DNA of 64,000 nucleotides, taken from assembly GCF_015672735.1 (NCBI RefSeq), contig NZ_JADABY010000069.1, forward strand, positions 1-64,000, in the 5' to 3' direction. Each line of letters opens with the position of its first letter. Within the stretch, counting starts at the first letter, position 1. The notes under the pieces were generated by a model that made no database searches, was not told the origin of the DNA, and was given only the letters and a program-made list of their open reading frames with translations. A program made the translations under genes and the position numbers. This DNA is from Citrobacter sp. Res13-Sevr-PEB04-36 (lineage in GTDB: Bacteria > Pseudomonadota > Gammaproteobacteria > Enterobacterales > Enterobacteriaceae). Of this stretch, positions 51,431-61,752 are shown in pieces.

Positions 51431-52033
51431 ATGGAAAATTCTAACCGTAAACCAGGCTGGATTAAGCGCGTCTGGCAATGGTGGCGTCGCCCCAGCCGTC
51501 TGGCGCTCGGCACGCTGTTGTTAATCGGCTTTGTGGGCGGCATTATTTTCTGGGGCGGCTTTAATACCGGTATGGAAAAGGCCAATACAGAAGAGTTCTG
51601 CATTAGCTGTCACGAAATGCGCAACACGGTATACCAGGAATACATGGAAACCGTACACTACAACAACCGTAGTGGTGTGCGAGCAACGTGCCCTGATTGC
51701 CACGTCCCACACGAGTGGGGCCCGAAAATGATCCGTAAGATCAAGGCCAGCAAAGAGCTGTACGCGAAAGCACTGGGGTTGATAGATACACCGCAAAAAT
51801 TTGAAGACCATCGTCTGACGATGGCGCAAAATGAATGGCGGCGTATGAAAGATAATAATTCGCAAGAGTGTCGTAACTGCCACAACTTCGAGTTTATGGA
51901 TTTAACTGCCCAGAAAGGCGTGGCGGCTAAAATGCACGACCAGGCCGTAAAAGAAGGGCAAACGTGTATTGACTGTCATAAAGGGATTGCACACAAACTG
52001 CCTGATATGCGCGAAGTCAAACCGGGCTTTTAA
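51431..52033 (+). CDS. napC: Tetrahaem quinol dehydrogenase NapC
   Basis: NapC (200 residues) is a NapC/NirT-type cytochrome that oxidises menaquinol and feeds NapB. One N-terminal membrane helix (about residues 22-42, LALGTLLLIGFVGGIIFWGG) anchors the periplasmic domain. The four haem motifs are CISCHEMR, CPDCHVPH, CRNCHNFE and CIDCHKGI. It is the last nap gene; ccmA starts 20 bases later without an apparent terminator. Confidence 0.96.
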   Translation: MENSNRKPGWIKRVWQWWRRPSRLALGTLLLIGFVGGIIFWGGFNTGMEKANTEEFCISCHEMRNTVYQEYMETVHYNNRSGVRATCPDCHVPHEWGPKMIRKIKASKELYAKALGLIDTPQKFEDHRLTMAQNEWRRMKDNNSQECRNCHNFEFMDLTAQKGVAAKMHDQAVKEGQTCIDCHKGIAHKLPDMREVKPGF

Positions 52034-52052
52034 CAGGATGTAAATAATCAGG

Positions 52053-52673
52053 ATGCTTGAAGCCAGAGAACTGCTCTGTGAGCGAGATGACAGAATACTG
52101 TTTAGCGATCTGTCATTTCGCGTTAACGCAGGAGAATGGGTGCAAATTACCGGAAGTAATGGCGCGGGGAAAACCACCCTGCTGCGGTTACTTACCGGGC
52201 TGGCTCGGCCTGATGCCGGAGACGTTCTCTGGCAAGGGCAACCGCTGCATCAGGTGCGGGACAATTTCCATCAGGAACTGCTGTGGATCGGACATCAGCC
52301 GGGGATAAAAACCCGGCTTTCGGCGTTGGAGAATCTGCGCTTTTTCCATCATGATGGCGATATCGCCCAGTGTCTGGACGCGCTGGCACAGGCAGGTCTT
52401 GCCGGATATGAAGATATTCCTGTCAATCAGCTCTCCGCCGGGCAGCAGCGTCGTGTTGCGTTGGCTCGCCTGTGGCTAACCCGCGCCCGACTGTGGATCC
52501 TCGATGAACCGTTCACCGCGATTGATGTTAATGGCGTTGAGCGCCTCACCCAACGTATGGCACAGCATACGGAGCAGGGCGGCATTGTTATTCTGACGAC
52601 TCACCAGCCTCTCAATGTAGAAACCAATAAAGTGCGGCGCATCGCGCTGACCCGCGAGAGGACAGCGCAATGA
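52053..52673 (+). CDS. ccmA: Cytochrome c maturation ATPase CcmA
   Basis: CcmA (206 residues) is the ATPase of the CcmABCD complex that releases haem-loaded CcmE. It shows Walker [12 protein letters not shown], signature [16 protein letters not shown] and Walker [13 protein letters not shown]. It is preceded closely by napC, so the ccm genes are probably read from the nap promoter. It overlaps ccmB by four bases. Confidence 0.95.
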   Translation: MLEARELLCERDDRILFSDLSFRVNAGEWVQITGSNGAGKTTLLRLLTGLARPDAGDVLWQGQPLHQVRDNFHQELLWIGHQPGIKTRLSALENLRFFHHDGDIAQCLDALAQAGLAGYEDIPVNQLSAGQQRRVALARLWLTRARLWILDEPFTAIDVNGVERLTQRMAQHTEQGGIVILTTHQPLNVETNKVRRIALTRERTAQ

Positions 52674-53329
52674 TGTGGCGAATTTTCCGTTTAGAACTGC
52701 GGGTTGCGTTTCGTCATAGTGCGGAGATCGCCAATCCATTATGGTTCTTCCTGATTGTGATTACGTTATTCCCGCTGAGCATTGGCCCGGAGCCACAACT
52801 GCTGGCACGCATTGCACCAGGGATTATCTGGGTGGCGGCATTGCTGGCGTCGTTGCTGGCGCTGGAACGCTTATTCCGGGATGACCTGCAGGACGGTAGC
52901 CTCGAACAGCTGATGCTGCTGCCGCTACCGTTACCGGCTGTGGTGCTGGCGAAGGTGATGGCGCATTGGGTAGTGACTGGCCTGCCGCTGCTGATCCTCT
53001 CGCCGCTGGTGGCGTTGCTGCTGGGTATGGATATGTACAGTTGGCAAATTATGGCGCTGACTCTGCTGCTCGGTACGCCGACACTGGGTTTTCTCGGGGC
53101 ACCGGGCGTGGGATTAACGGTGGGATTAAAGCGTGGTGGCGTATTGTTAAGCGTACTGGTGCTACCGCTCACGATTCCATTACTGATTTTTGCCACCGCT
53201 GCGATGGATGCTGCCTCAATGCACTTACCCGTTGAAGGCTACATGGCGATTCTGGGTGCACTGTTGGTTGGGAGCGCGACGTTAAGTCCGTTTGCAACAG
53301 CCGCAGCGTTACGGATAAGCGTGCAGTAG
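52670..53329 (+). CDS. ccmB: Cytochrome c maturation membrane protein CcmB
   Basis: CcmB (219 residues) is the six-helix permease-like partner of CcmA. The conserved N-terminus [20 protein letters not shown] and the [19 protein letters not shown] segment fit the family. A 76-base gap with a REP half-unit separates it from ccmC. Confidence 0.94.
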   Translation: MMWRIFRLELRVAFRHSAEIANPLWFFLIVITLFPLSIGPEPQLLARIAPGIIWVAALLASLLALERLFRDDLQDGSLEQLMLLPLPLPAVVLAKVMAHWVVTGLPLLILSPLVALLLGMDMYSWQIMALTLLLGTPTLGFLGAPGVGLTVGLKRGGVLLSVLVLPLTIPLLIFATAAMDAASMHLPVEGYMAILGALLVGSATLSPFATAAALRISVQ

Positions 53330-53336
53330 CGCAGAT

Positions 53337-53380
53337 TAGATGTGCAGGCCGGGCAAGGCGCTCCGGCAAAACGGATATTA
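53337..53380. repeat. Partial REP-like unit between ccmB and ccmC
   Basis: CAGGCCGGGCAAGGCGCTCCGGC resembles one degenerate REP arm pair. It lies within the ccm operon. Confidence 0.5.
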
Positions 53381-53405
53381 ATTTATGGAGTCTGGTGACT
53401 GAACT

Positions 53406-54143
53406 ATGTGGAAAACACTTCATCAATTGGCGATGCCTCCCCGGCTCTATCAGATCTGTGGCTGGTTTGTCCCGTGGCTGGCGATTGCCAGCGCGGTGGT
53501 ACTGGTGACGGGCTGGATCTGGGGATTTGGCTTTGCACCCGCGGATTATCAGCAGGGGCAGAGTTATCGCATCATCTACTTGCACGTCCCGGCGGCAATC
53601 TGGTCGATGGGCATTTACGCCTCGATGGCGGTTGCCGCGTTTATCGGCCTGGTCTGGCAGATGAAAATGGCCAATCTGGCGCTGGCGGCGATGGCCCCCA
53701 TTGGTGCGGTGTTTACCTTTATTGCCCTGGTGACCGGTTCCGCGTGGGGTAAACCGATGTGGGGAACCTGGTGGGTGTGGGATGCCAGACTCACCTCTGA
53801 ACTTGTGCTGCTGTTTCTTTACGTTGGCGCGATTGCGCTGTGGCACGCATTTGATGACCGCCGTGTGGCGGGGCGTGCCGCGGGGATTCTGGTGCTGATT
53901 GGCGTGGTTAACTTACCGATCATTCACTACTCGGTAGAGTGGTGGAATACGCTGCACCAGGGGTCGACTCGTATGCAGCAAAGTATCGACCCGGCGATGC
54001 GTGCGCCGCTGCGCCTGGCGATCGTCGGTTACCTGTTACTGTTTGTCACGCTGACGCTGATGCGTATGCGTAACCTGATTTTGTTGATGGAAAAACGCCG
54101 CCCGTGGGTGAGCGAACTGATCTTAAAAAGAGGCCGCCAATGA
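53406..54143 (+). CDS. ccmC: Haem-handling protein CcmC
   Basis: CcmC (245 residues) is a six-helix member of the haem-handling family that delivers haem to CcmE. The periplasmic tryptophan-rich WWD motif appears as KPMWGTWWVWDARLTSE, with the flanking His in YLHVPAAIWS and IHYSVEWWNTLHQG. It overlaps ccmD by four bases. Confidence 0.96.
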   Translation: MWKTLHQLAMPPRLYQICGWFVPWLAIASAVVLVTGWIWGFGFAPADYQQGQSYRIIYLHVPAAIWSMGIYASMAVAAFIGLVWQMKMANLALAAMAPIGAVFTFIALVTGSAWGKPMWGTWWVWDARLTSELVLLFLYVGAIALWHAFDDRRVAGRAAGILVLIGVVNLPIIHYSVEWWNTLHQGSTRMQQSIDPAMRAPLRLAIVGYLLLFVTLTLMRMRNLILLMEKRRPWVSELILKRGRQ

Positions 54144-54352
54144 CCCCTGCATTTGCATCCTGGAGTGATTTTTTCGCGATGGGCGGTTACGCCTTGTATG
54201 TCTGGTTGGCGGTGGCGATGAGCGTTATTCCGCTGACGGTGCTGGTACTGCATTCCGCGCTACAGCACCGCGCGATTTTACGCGGTGTGGCGCAGCAGCG
54301 GGCAAGAGAAGCCCGCATGCGTGCGGCGCAAGTACAACGGGAGGCGGCGTGA
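54140..54352 (+). CDS. ccmD: Small membrane protein CcmD
   Basis: CcmD (70 residues) has one membrane helix ([20 protein letters not shown]) and a charged cytoplasmic tail rich in Arg/Ala. It is needed to release holo-CcmE from CcmABC. It is easily missed because of its size, but starts inside the ccmC stop codon and ends in an overlap with ccmE. Confidence 0.93.
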   Translation: MTPAFASWSDFFAMGGYALYVWLAVAMSVIPLTVLVLHSALQHRAILRGVAQQRAREARMRAAQVQREAA

Positions 54353-54828
54353 ATATTCGACGTAAAAATCGGCTATGGATAGCCTGTGCGGTACTGGCGG
54401 GCCTGGCATTGACCATCACGCTGGTGCTTTACGCGCTGCGTTCCAATATCGACTTGTTCTATACGCCGGGCGAAATCCTCTACGGCAAACGTGAAACCCA
54501 GCAGATGCCAGAGGTCGGCCAACGCCTGCGCGTGGGCGGTATGGTCATGCCGGGCAGCGTGAAGCGCGACCCGCAATCGCTGAAGGTGAATTTCAGCATC
54601 TACGATGCCGAGGGTGTGGTGGATGTGACGTATGAAGGCATCCTGCCGGATCTGTTCCGTGAAGGGCAGGGCGTCGTTGTTCAGGGTGAACTGGATGAGG
54701 GGAATCATGTCCAGGCAAAAGAAGTCCTCGCCAAACATGATGAGAACTACACCCCGCCAGAAGTCGAAAAAGCGATGCAGGAAAACCATCGTCGCCCGGA
54801 AAGTGTTTATAAGGATAAAGCGTCATGA
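54349..54828 (+). CDS. ccmE: Haem chaperone CcmE
   Basis: CcmE (159 residues) carries haem covalently on a periplasmic histidine, visible in the [12 protein letters not shown] motif (His about residue 130). One N-terminal membrane helix anchors an OB-fold domain ([18 protein letters not shown]). It is coupled to ccmD and ccmF by four-base overlaps. Confidence 0.96.
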   Translation: MNIRRKNRLWIACAVLAGLALTITLVLYALRSNIDLFYTPGEILYGKRETQQMPEVGQRLRVGGMVMPGSVKRDPQSLKVNFSIYDAEGVVDVTYEGILPDLFREGQGVVVQGELDEGNHVQAKEVLAKHDENYTPPEVEKAMQENHRRPESVYKDKAS

Positions 54829-56780
54829 TGCCTGAAATTGGCAACGGGCTGCTGTGCCTGGCGCTCGGCGTCGCATTGCTGCTCTCGGTCTATCCGCTGT
54901 GGGGCGTAGCGCGTGGCGATGTACGGATGATGGCCTCTGCGCGTCCCTTCGCCTGGTTGTTGTTTATCTGTGTGATGGGCGCGTTTTTGGTGTTGATTAA
55001 CGCCTTTGTGGTCAATGACTTTACCGTGACCTACGTCGCCAGTAACTCCAATACCCAGCTTCCGGTCTGGTATCGTGTGGCGGCCACATGGGGCGCGCAT
55101 GAAGGCTCGCTGCTGCTGTGGGTGCTGTTGATGAGCGGCTGGACGTTTGCCGTGGCGCTGTTTAGTCAGCGTATGCCGCTGGATATCGTCGCCCGCGTGC
55201 TGGCGGTGATGGGGATGGTCAGCGTCGGCTTCCTGCTGTTTATTCTGTTTACCTCCAACCCGTTTGCCCGCACGCTGCCGGACTTTCCGATAGAAGGGCG
55301 CGACCTGAACCCGCTGTTGCAGGATCCGGGGCTTATTTTCCACCCGCCGCTGCTGTATATGGGCTATGTCGGTTTCTCCGTTGCCTTTGCTTTTGCCATT
55401 GCGGCGCTGATGAGCGGGCGTCTGGACAGCACCTTTGCCCGTTTTTCACGCCCGTGGACGCTGGCGGCGTGGGTGTTCCTGACGCTGGGTATTGTGCTCG
55501 GTTCGGCCTGGGCTTACTACGAGTTGGGCTGGGGCGGTTGGTGGTTCTGGGATCCAGTTGAGAACGCCTCGTTTATGCCGTGGCTGGTGGGGACTGCGCT
55601 GATGCACTCCCTGGCCGTTACGGAGCAACGCGCCAGCTTTAAGGCCTGGACGCTACTGCTGTCAATTTGCGCCTTTTCCTTGTGCTTGTTAGGGACGTTC
55701 CTCGTGCGCTCGGGCGTGCTGGTGTCGGTGCATGCCTTCGCCTCCGACCCGTCGCGAGGGATGTTTATCCTGGCCTTTATGGTGCTGGTGATTGGCGGTT
55801 CACTGCTGCTGTTTGCGGTACGTGGGCATAAGGTTCGCTCACGGGTCAATAACGCGCTGTGGTCGCGTGAATCGCTGCTGCTGGGGAATAACGTTCTGCT
55901 GATTGCCGCCATGCTGGTGGTCCTGCTGGGCACGTTGCTGCCGCTGGTGCATAAACAGCTCGGGCTGGGCAGTATTTCGATTGGTGAGCCGTTCTTCAAT
56001 ACCATGTTCACCTGGTTGATGGCACCGTTCGCTCTGCTGCTGGGGATTGGGCCGCTGGTGCGCTGGGGACGCGACCGACCGCGTAAACTGAAAACGTTGC
56101 TGATTATTGCTTTTGTCACCACGCTGGTACTGTCTGTGCTGCTGCCGTGGTTATTTGAGGATCGCATTGCCGCGATGACCGTCGTCGGTATGGCAATGGC
56201 TTGCTGGATTTTTGTGCTGGCCATGTCTGAGGCGTTCCTGCGTATTTCGCGCGGCACGAAGCTGACGCCGAGTTACTGGGGCATGGTATCGGGTCACGTG
56301 GGGCTGGCCGTCACTATTGTCGGTATTGCGTTTAGCCAGAACTACAGTGTTGAGCGCGATGTACGCATGAAGGCGGGCGACAGCGTCGGCATTCATGATT
56401 ACCAGTTCACCTTCCGTGAAGTGAAAGATATCACCGGACCTAACTATCGTGGTGGTGTTGCGATTATTGGCGTCACGCGTGATGGCAAACCGGAAGCGAC
56501 GCTGCATGCGGAAAAACGCTTTTATAACAGCACCAGCTCGATGATGACCGAAGCGGCCATTGACGGCGGGTTTACCCGAGACCTGTACGCGGCGCTGGGC
56601 GAGGAGCTGGACAACGGCGCATGGGCCGTGCGTCTGTATTACAAACCGTTTATTCGCTGGATTTGGGCCGGAGGGTTACTGATGGCGCTGGGCGGATTGT
56701 TCTGCCTGTTTGATCCGCGCTATCGCCAGCGCACGCGTCCCCGCACTGCCGGGCAAGAAAAAGCGCCGGAGGCTGTATGA
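54825..56780 (+). CDS. ccmF: Cytochrome c haem lyase subunit CcmF
   Basis: CcmF (651 residues) is a large membrane protein with about fifteen helices that accepts haem from CcmE and joins it to apocytochromes with CcmH. The WWD motif is [19 protein letters not shown], and conserved His residues are in [13 protein letters not shown] and [11 protein letters not shown] periplasmic domain near the C-terminus (residues about 500-610) precedes the last helix. Confidence 0.96.
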   Translation: MMPEIGNGLLCLALGVALLLSVYPLWGVARGDVRMMASARPFAWLLFICVMGAFLVLINAFVVNDFTVTYVASNSNTQLPVWYRVAATWGAHEGSLLLWVLLMSGWTFAVALFSQRMPLDIVARVLAVMGMVSVGFLLFILFTSNPFARTLPDFPIEGRDLNPLLQDPGLIFHPPLLYMGYVGFSVAFAFAIAALMSGRLDSTFARFSRPWTLAAWVFLTLGIVLGSAWAYYELGWGGWWFWDPVENASFMPWLVGTALMHSLAVTEQRASFKAWTLLLSICAFSLCLLGTFLVRSGVLVSVHAFASDPSRGMFILAFMVLVIGGSLLLFAVRGHKVRSRVNNALWSRESLLLGNNVLLIAAMLVVLLGTLLPLVHKQLGLGSISIGEPFFNTMFTWLMAPFALLLGIGPLVRWGRDRPRKLKTLLIIAFVTTLVLSVLLPWLFEDRIAAMTVVGMAMACWIFVLAMSEAFLRISRGTKLTPSYWGMVSGHVGLAVTIVGIAFSQNYSVERDVRMKAGDSVGIHDYQFTFREVKDITGPNYRGGVAIIGVTRDGKPEATLHAEKRFYNSTSSMMTEAAIDGGFTRDLYAALGEELDNGAWAVRLYYKPFIRWIWAGGLLMALGGLFCLFDPRYRQRTRPRTAGQEKAPEAV

Positions 56781-57334
56781 AGCGCAACGCACTGTTAATT
56801 CCGTTTATTATTTTTCTCGTGATTGCCGCAGCGTTGCTGTGGCAGCTGGCACGTAACGCGCAGGGCGACGATCCTACAAATCTGGAGTCGGCGCTGATCG
56901 GTAAACCGGTACCGACATTCCGTCTGGAGTCGCTGGAGAACCCGGGTCAGCATTATCAGGCCGATGTGCTTACGCAGGGCAAGCCGGTACTGCTTAACGT
57001 CTGGGCGACCTGGTGTCCGACCTGTCGCGCTGAACATCAGTATCTGAACCAGCTTTCCGCGCAGGGTATTCGGGTTGTGGGTCTGAACTACAAAGACGAT
57101 CGCCAGAAAGCTATTGTCTGGCTGAAAGAGCTGGGTAATCCGTATGCGCTGAGCCTGTTTGACGGCGACGGAATGCTGGGTCTGGATCTGGGGGTATACG
57201 GCGCGCCGGAAACATTCCTGATCGACGGTAAAGGCATTATTCGTTACCGCCATGCCGGTGATTTAAACGCCAGGGTGTGGGAGAGCGAGCTCAAACCGTT
57301 GTGGGATAAGTACAGTAAGGAGGCTGCGCAATGA
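56777..57334 (+). CDS. ccmG: Thiol:disulfide interchange protein CcmG (DsbE)
   Basis: CcmG (185 residues) is a membrane-anchored thioredoxin-like reductant for the apocytochrome CXXCH cysteines. The active site is WATWCPTCRAEH, after an N-terminal helix (residues 5-24). The cis-proline region is YGAPETFLID. It overlaps ccmF and ccmH by four bases each. Confidence 0.95.
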   Translation: MKRNALLIPFIIFLVIAAALLWQLARNAQGDDPTNLESALIGKPVPTFRLESLENPGQHYQADVLTQGKPVLLNVWATWCPTCRAEHQYLNQLSAQGIRVVGLNYKDDRQKAIVWLKELGNPYALSLFDGDGMLGLDLGVYGAPETFLIDGKGIIRYRHAGDLNARVWESELKPLWDKYSKEAAQ

Positions 57335-58380
57335 GATTTTTATTGGGCGTGCTGATGCTGATAGTCTCCGGTTCGGCGTTAGCCACTATCGATGTGATGC
57401 AGTTCAAGGACGAAGCGCAGGAACAGCAGTTCCGCCAGCTTACCGAGCAGCTGCGTTGTCCTAAATGTCAGAACAACAGCATCGCTGATTCTAACTCAAT
57501 GATTGCCACCGACCTGCGTCAGAAAGTGTATGAGCTGATGCAGGAAGGGAAAAGCCAGAAAGAGATCGTCGATTACATGGTGGCGCGTTATGGCAACTTC
57601 GTAACCTACGATCCGCCGCTGACACCGCTGACTGTACTGCTATGGGTGATGCCGCTGGTGGCGATTGGTCTGGGAGGCTGGATTATTTTCGCCCGCTCTC
57701 GTCGTCGCGTTCGCCTGAAGCAGGAAGAATTTCCTGACGATACCACACCGGATGGCACACGGGGTGGATGGTGGCTGTTTGCACCTGGCGTGGTGGTGGC
57801 GCTTGTGGTGGGTGCGGTGAGCTATTACTACACCGGTAATTATAAGCAGGTAAAAGTTTGGCAGCAGGCCACCGCTCAGGCTCCGGCGCTGCTGGAACGC
57901 GCATTGGATCCGAAAGCCGATCCGCTGAATGAAGAGGACATGACGCGCCTGGCGCTGGGGTTGCGTACGCGGCTGCAATCTGATGCCGGAAACGTTGAAG
58001 GCTGGATTATGCTCGGGCGCATTGGCATGGTATTAGGCAATGCCAGTACGGCGACTGAAGCCTACGCCAACGCTTACCGGCTGGATCCGAAAAATAGTGA
58101 TGCCGCGTTGGGCTATGCGGAAGCGCTGACCCGTTCCTCCGATCCGGACGATAACCGTCGGGGAGGGGAATTGTTAAGCCAACTGGTCAGGAGCGATCAT
58201 GCCAACGTCCGTGTGCTGAGTATGTATGCGTTTAATGCGTTTGAGCAGCAGCGTTTTGGCGAAGCGGTGGCCGCGTGGGAGATGATGCTGAAATTATTGC
58301 CTGCCAATGACACTCGTCGCTCGGTAATTGAGCGCAGCATTAAACAAGCTCTGGAGCAGCTGTCGCCGCAGGAGAAATAA
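57331..58380 (+). CDS. ccmH: Cytochrome c-type biogenesis protein CcmH
   Basis: CcmH (349 residues) is the fused type found in E. coli. The N-terminal redox domain has LRCPKCQNNSIADSN after a signal peptide, and the C-terminal TPR-containing CcmI-like domain (from about residue 150) binds apocytochrome. Helices at about residues 103-122 and 148-168 separate them. It is the last gene of the nap-ccm set and is followed by a BIME. Confidence 0.95.
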   Translation: MRFLLGVLMLIVSGSALATIDVMQFKDEAQEQQFRQLTEQLRCPKCQNNSIADSNSMIATDLRQKVYELMQEGKSQKEIVDYMVARYGNFVTYDPPLTPLTVLLWVMPLVAIGLGGWIIFARSRRRVRLKQEEFPDDTTPDGTRGGWWLFAPGVVVALVVGAVSYYYTGNYKQVKVWQQATAQAPALLERALDPKADPLNEEDMTRLALGLRTRLQSDAGNVEGWIMLGRIGMVLGNASTATEAYANAYRLDPKNSDAALGYAEALTRSSDPDDNRRGGELLSQLVRSDHANVRVLSMYAFNAFEQQRFGEAVAAWEMMLKLLPANDTRRSVIERSIKQALEQLSPQEK

Positions 58381-58385
58381 GCGTG

Positions 58386-58478
58386 GAAGATGCCGGATGG
58401 CGACGCAAAGCGTCTTATCCGGCCTACCGATGCACGCGACTTGTAGGCCCGATAAGCGTAGCGCCATCGGGCAATATC
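58386..58478. repeat. REP/BIME element between ccmH and narP
   Basis: Two opposed REP units (GCCGGATGGCGACGC...GTCTTATCCGGCCTAC and GTAGGCCCGATAAGCGTAGCGCCATCGGGC) between the convergent 3' ends of ccmH and narP. Confidence 0.88.
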
Positions 58479-58481
58479 TGG

Positions 58482-59129
58482 TTATTGCATGCCGCGCGTT
58501 TGCAAAAACAGGATGGTTGCTGCTACGCGAGAACGTACGTTGAGCTTGCGCAGAAGATTTCGAATATGCACTTTCACTGTTTGTTCAGAGATATTCAGCA
58601 CTGACGCGATCTGTTTGTTTGACAGCCCCTGTGCCAGCTCGTGTAACACATCCAGTTCACGCTCGGTCAGCATGCTGAACGGATCTTCTTCTGCGCCAAA
58701 CAGTTCACGTTCACGCAAGTAGTTGCTGACGCGTTCGCTAAATGCTTTACCACCTTTAGCACCGCTGCGAATAGCGTCAAGCAACACTTCCGGATCGCTG
58801 TCTTTCAGCAAATAACCGTCAGCGCCAGCATCAATTAAGGCGTAAACATCGCTGGCGGAATCTGACACGGTAAGAATGATAATTTGTGCCGTGACGCCAT
58901 CCCGACGCAGTGCATTCAGAGTATCCAGCCCGCTCATACCTTTCATATTGAGATCCAGCAGGATCACATCCAGGTCAAGCCGGTTTGCCAGATCGATAGC
59001 ACTCGCGCCATCGCCAGCTTCGGCAACCACGTCAAATGCGCTATCCAACTGCAGTAATTGACTGATTCCTCGCCGCATGAGTGGGTGGTCATCAACGATC
59101 ATCACCTTAAAAGGTGTTAATTCAGGCAT
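58482..59129 (-). CDS. narP: Nitrate/nitrite response regulator NarP
   Basis: NarP (215 residues) is the response regulator partnered by sensor NarQ that activates nap and related operons. The receiver has VMIVDDHPLMRRG and the phospho-acceptor in VILLDLNMKGMSG. The LuxR-type helix-turn-helix is LTERELDVLHELAQGLSNKQ then SEQTVKVHIRNLLRKL. The start at MPELTPFK gives the E. coli length and follows a CAGGAGAAAAAG ribosome site. It can be expected to bind the 7-2-7 palindrome at 46061. Confidence 0.97.
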   Translation of the reverse strand: MPELTPFKVMIVDDHPLMRRGISQLLQLDSAFDVVAEAGDGASAIDLANRLDLDVILLDLNMKGMSGLDTLNALRRDGVTAQIIILTVSDSASDVYALIDAGADGYLLKDSDPEVLLDAIRSGAKGGKAFSERVSNYLRERELFGAEEDPFSMLTERELDVLHELAQGLSNKQIASVLNISEQTVKVHIRNLLRKLNVRSRVAATILFLQTRGMQ

Positions 59130-59332
59130 CTTTTTCTCCTGAGCACTCTTAATTTCGTTATATTTCGGGGCATGGGATAATCCTGATTTATCACGCAGAT
59201 GATAAGGCAACGTGACCCTACTTTTTACAGGTGCAAATAGTATATCCTGACTCAAAAAGCTCTCATTGGAATTTTTACAAAGAATACTCTTTATGACTTG
59301 AATCAAGGTGGTGGCGGTTTGCGAGACAATAT
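59130..59332. other. Upstream region of narP
   Basis: About 200 bases between the narP start and the norB terminator. It should contain the narP promoter, but no operator is clear to me. Confidence 0.4.
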
Positions 59333-59362
59333 AAAAAAACCGCAACGACTGGCGCTGCGGTT
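59333..59362 (-). terminator. norB terminator
   Basis: Arms AACCGCA (59338-59344) and TGCGGTT (59356-59362) read on the minus strand as a hairpin followed by a seven-base T-run, about 38 bases beyond the norB stop. Confidence 0.85.
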
Positions 59363-59399
59363 GTCTTTTAATTGCTGAGCGTCATCTTAAAAACGGCGC

Positions 59400-61664
59400 T
59401 TAGTTTTTCTCGTTTGCCAGCGTCATCGATTTAGCGTTGGCTTTGGTGAGAAGTTTCAGCGCAAAGAACGCCAGCAGCAGTCCACCGATACCGAAGATGA
59501 TGTCGCCCGGGACACGCAGCCAGACCAGAGTTTCAACAATATGAGAGTGGATCACTTCCGGAGAGCGCGCGTACCACAGCCCTTTATCAATGCTGGCCCA
59601 TGACTGATAAATCCCCACTGGCAGCAGCGAGACAAAGACCATCCACGTTAAGCCGATGTTCATCAACCAGAACGCCCATTTCAACAGAGAATCAACCCAA
59701 TGGTTGTCCGGCAGCAGACCGCGCAGGCAGAACAGCATCAGACCAATACCGAGCATACCGTACACGCCAAACAGCGCGGCATGAGCATGCGCCGCCGTCA
59801 GGTTCAGACCCTGAACATAGTAGAGTGAAATCGGTGGGTTAATGGCAAAGCCCAGCAGGCCAGCGCCGACCATATTCCAGAATGCGACTGCTACGAAGAA
59901 GAAGATCATCCAACGGTAACGCTGTACCCACGGTGCTTTACGCGCCAGAGAGTAACTGTGCGCCGCTTCAATCCCCACCAGCGACAGCGGAACCACTTCC
60001 AGTGCAGAGAAGATAGAACCCCAGGCAATGACCGAGATTGGTGCTCCGGTGAAGTACAGGTGGTGCAGCGTACCCAGAATGCCACCAAACAGGAAGATAA
60101 TGGTCGAGAACAGGGTCGCTTTGTTCGCCGCACTGCTACGGATAAGTCCCAGACGACAGAAGATAAGCGCAATTACGGCGGTGGCGAAGACTTCAAAGAA
60201 ACCTTCTACCCACAGGTGTACCAGCCACCAGCGCCAGTATTCAATAATGGCGTAATGCGTCTTAAAGCCCCAAATCAGGGATGTAGAGTAGAACAGGCCG
60301 ATACAAATGGCTGCCAGGAACATCAGCATGATCAGGCCACGGTTTTCTGACGGACGAGTGAGGGCAGGCCATAATGCACGCCCCACCAGCACCAGCCAAA
60401 TCATCAGACCGATAAACAACAGCCACTGCCACATGCGTCCCATGTTGGTGAACTCGAGACCCTGAGCACCAATATAGAAGTTCTGTTTGGCATCCAGATA
60501 GCCCATTGCGCCCAACCAGCCGAAGCCCAGCGAACCAACCACCAGAATCAGCAGCGCAACAAACAGAATGTTCACGCCCAGACGCTGGAATGCGGGCTCC
60601 TGGCCTGAAATCAACGGGGCGATATACAGACCGGTTGCCAGCCACGCGGTGGCAATCCACAGGACCGACAACTGGGTGTGCCAGCTACGCAGTACGGTGT
60701 ACGGTAAGATTTGCGATAGCGGGATGCCGAAGAAATCCTGACCTTCTACGCTGTAGTGCGCGGTCATTGAACCGAGGAAAATTTGTACCATAAACAGGGC
60801 GATCACCACATAAAAGTATTTTGTGGTTGCACGCATTGATGGCGTCAGTGTCAACCGGAACAGCGGATCGCTGGCCGGGGAGGCAATTGTTTCGTCTTCT
60901 TCGTTACGGAAATGGTACCAAACCAGGGCACCGATGCCGCCCAGCAGCAAAATAACGCTGGCAATAGACCAGATACCTAAGCTGGCGCTTGGCGTATTAC
61001 CCACCAGCGCTTCATGCGGCCAGTTGCTGGTGTAAGTGATGGTATCACCCGGGCGTTCGGTGGTGGCAGCCCAGGCGCTCCAGAAGAAGAAGGCGCCAAG
61101 ATCTTGACGGTCCAGAGAAGAGGAAAGCGTATTTTCCTTCATCGCATAGTCAACGCGCAGCGCGTGGAAATCCGGCGCGTCGCTGAACAGCCCGTCATAA
61201 TGTGCGGCAACCTCGCGAATAGCTTTGGCGCGCTCCGGTGTAATAATGATGACATTACGCAGAGCGTCATAGCTATTATGGCGCATCTCCTGCTTCATCA
61301 GGCCGCCCGCAACCAACTGTTGTTCTTGCGTTAGCGCATCGAACGGTTGCTGATATTTTTTCTCGGCGATGATGTCGCGTAAGGCAAGCGCTTCGCGATG
61401 TAGCCAGTCTGCAGACCAGTCAGGCGCAACGTAGCTGCCGTGGCCCCAGACGGAACCCAGCTGTTGACCGCCAGATTTAAACCAGGCTTCCTGCCCATCC
61501 TGAATTTGTTCCCCAGTGAAAACCTGCTCGCCATCCGTCGTGATAACTTGCGCCGGAATAGGTGGAGCCTGCTGATAAATCTCGCCGCCCAGCCACAGTA
61601 GCACGCCAAAGGACGCCAGGCAGATAACGAGAAGCGTTAGCCATAAACGCTTTGAGTAATGCAT
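59400..61664 (-). CDS. norB: Quinol-dependent nitric oxide reductase (qNOR)
   Basis: This 754-residue protein is a single-subunit NorB/qNOR, reducing two NO to N2O with quinol electrons. The N-terminal extension with a first helix (residues 8-30) and periplasmic region (GEQIQDGQEAWFKSGGQQLG) corresponds to the fused cytochrome-like domain that makes qNOR independent of NorC. The haem-copper core has SWHTQLSVLW, then HLWVEGFFEVFA with the non-haem-iron His and its glutamate, then TLHHLYFTG and AAHAHAALFG. No CXXCH is present, as expected for qNOR. E. coli lacks this gene. A near-consensus NsrR operator lies 89 bases before the start. Confidence 0.95.
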   Translation of the reverse strand: MHYSKRLWLTLLVICLASFGVLLWLGGEIYQQAPPIPAQVITTDGEQVFTGEQIQDGQEAWFKSGGQQLGSVWGHGSYVAPDWSADWLHREALALRDIIAEKKYQQPFDALTQEQQLVAGGLMKQEMRHNSYDALRNVIIITPERAKAIREVAAHYDGLFSDAPDFHALRVDYAMKENTLSSSLDRQDLGAFFFWSAWAATTERPGDTITYTSNWPHEALVGNTPSASLGIWSIASVILLLGGIGALVWYHFRNEEDETIASPASDPLFRLTLTPSMRATTKYFYVVIALFMVQIFLGSMTAHYSVEGQDFFGIPLSQILPYTVLRSWHTQLSVLWIATAWLATGLYIAPLISGQEPAFQRLGVNILFVALLILVVGSLGFGWLGAMGYLDAKQNFYIGAQGLEFTNMGRMWQWLLFIGLMIWLVLVGRALWPALTRPSENRGLIMLMFLAAICIGLFYSTSLIWGFKTHYAIIEYWRWWLVHLWVEGFFEVFATAVIALIFCRLGLIRSSAANKATLFSTIIFLFGGILGTLHHLYFTGAPISVIAWGSIFSALEVVPLSLVGIEAAHSYSLARKAPWVQRYRWMIFFFVAVAFWNMVGAGLLGFAINPPISLYYVQGLNLTAAHAHAALFGVYGMLGIGLMLFCLRGLLPDNHWVDSLLKWAFWLMNIGLTWMVFVSLLPVGIYQSWASIDKGLWYARSPEVIHSHIVETLVWLRVPGDIIFGIGGLLLAFFALKLLTKANAKSMTLANEKN

Positions 61665-61752
61665 AACCTAACCTTTTTTATTGTACAAAGCCTGAGCCAT
61701 CGCGACGCAGGAGGGGGAAGGTACTTTCCCCTGACATATCTTTACACATATA

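Noticed and set aside
53169..53846. A 225-codon open frame antisense to ccmB/ccmC
   Set aside because: Crosses two real genes and a REP unit, so it cannot be a conserved protein.
54807..55343. A 178-codon His/Gln-rich open frame antisense to ccmF
   Set aside because: Antisense artefact of membrane-protein codons; no start signal.
58386..58478. Regular inverted repeats between genes as possible CRISPR
   Set aside because: They are REP/BIME palindromes in pairs, not direct repeats with unique spacers; no cas genes are present.
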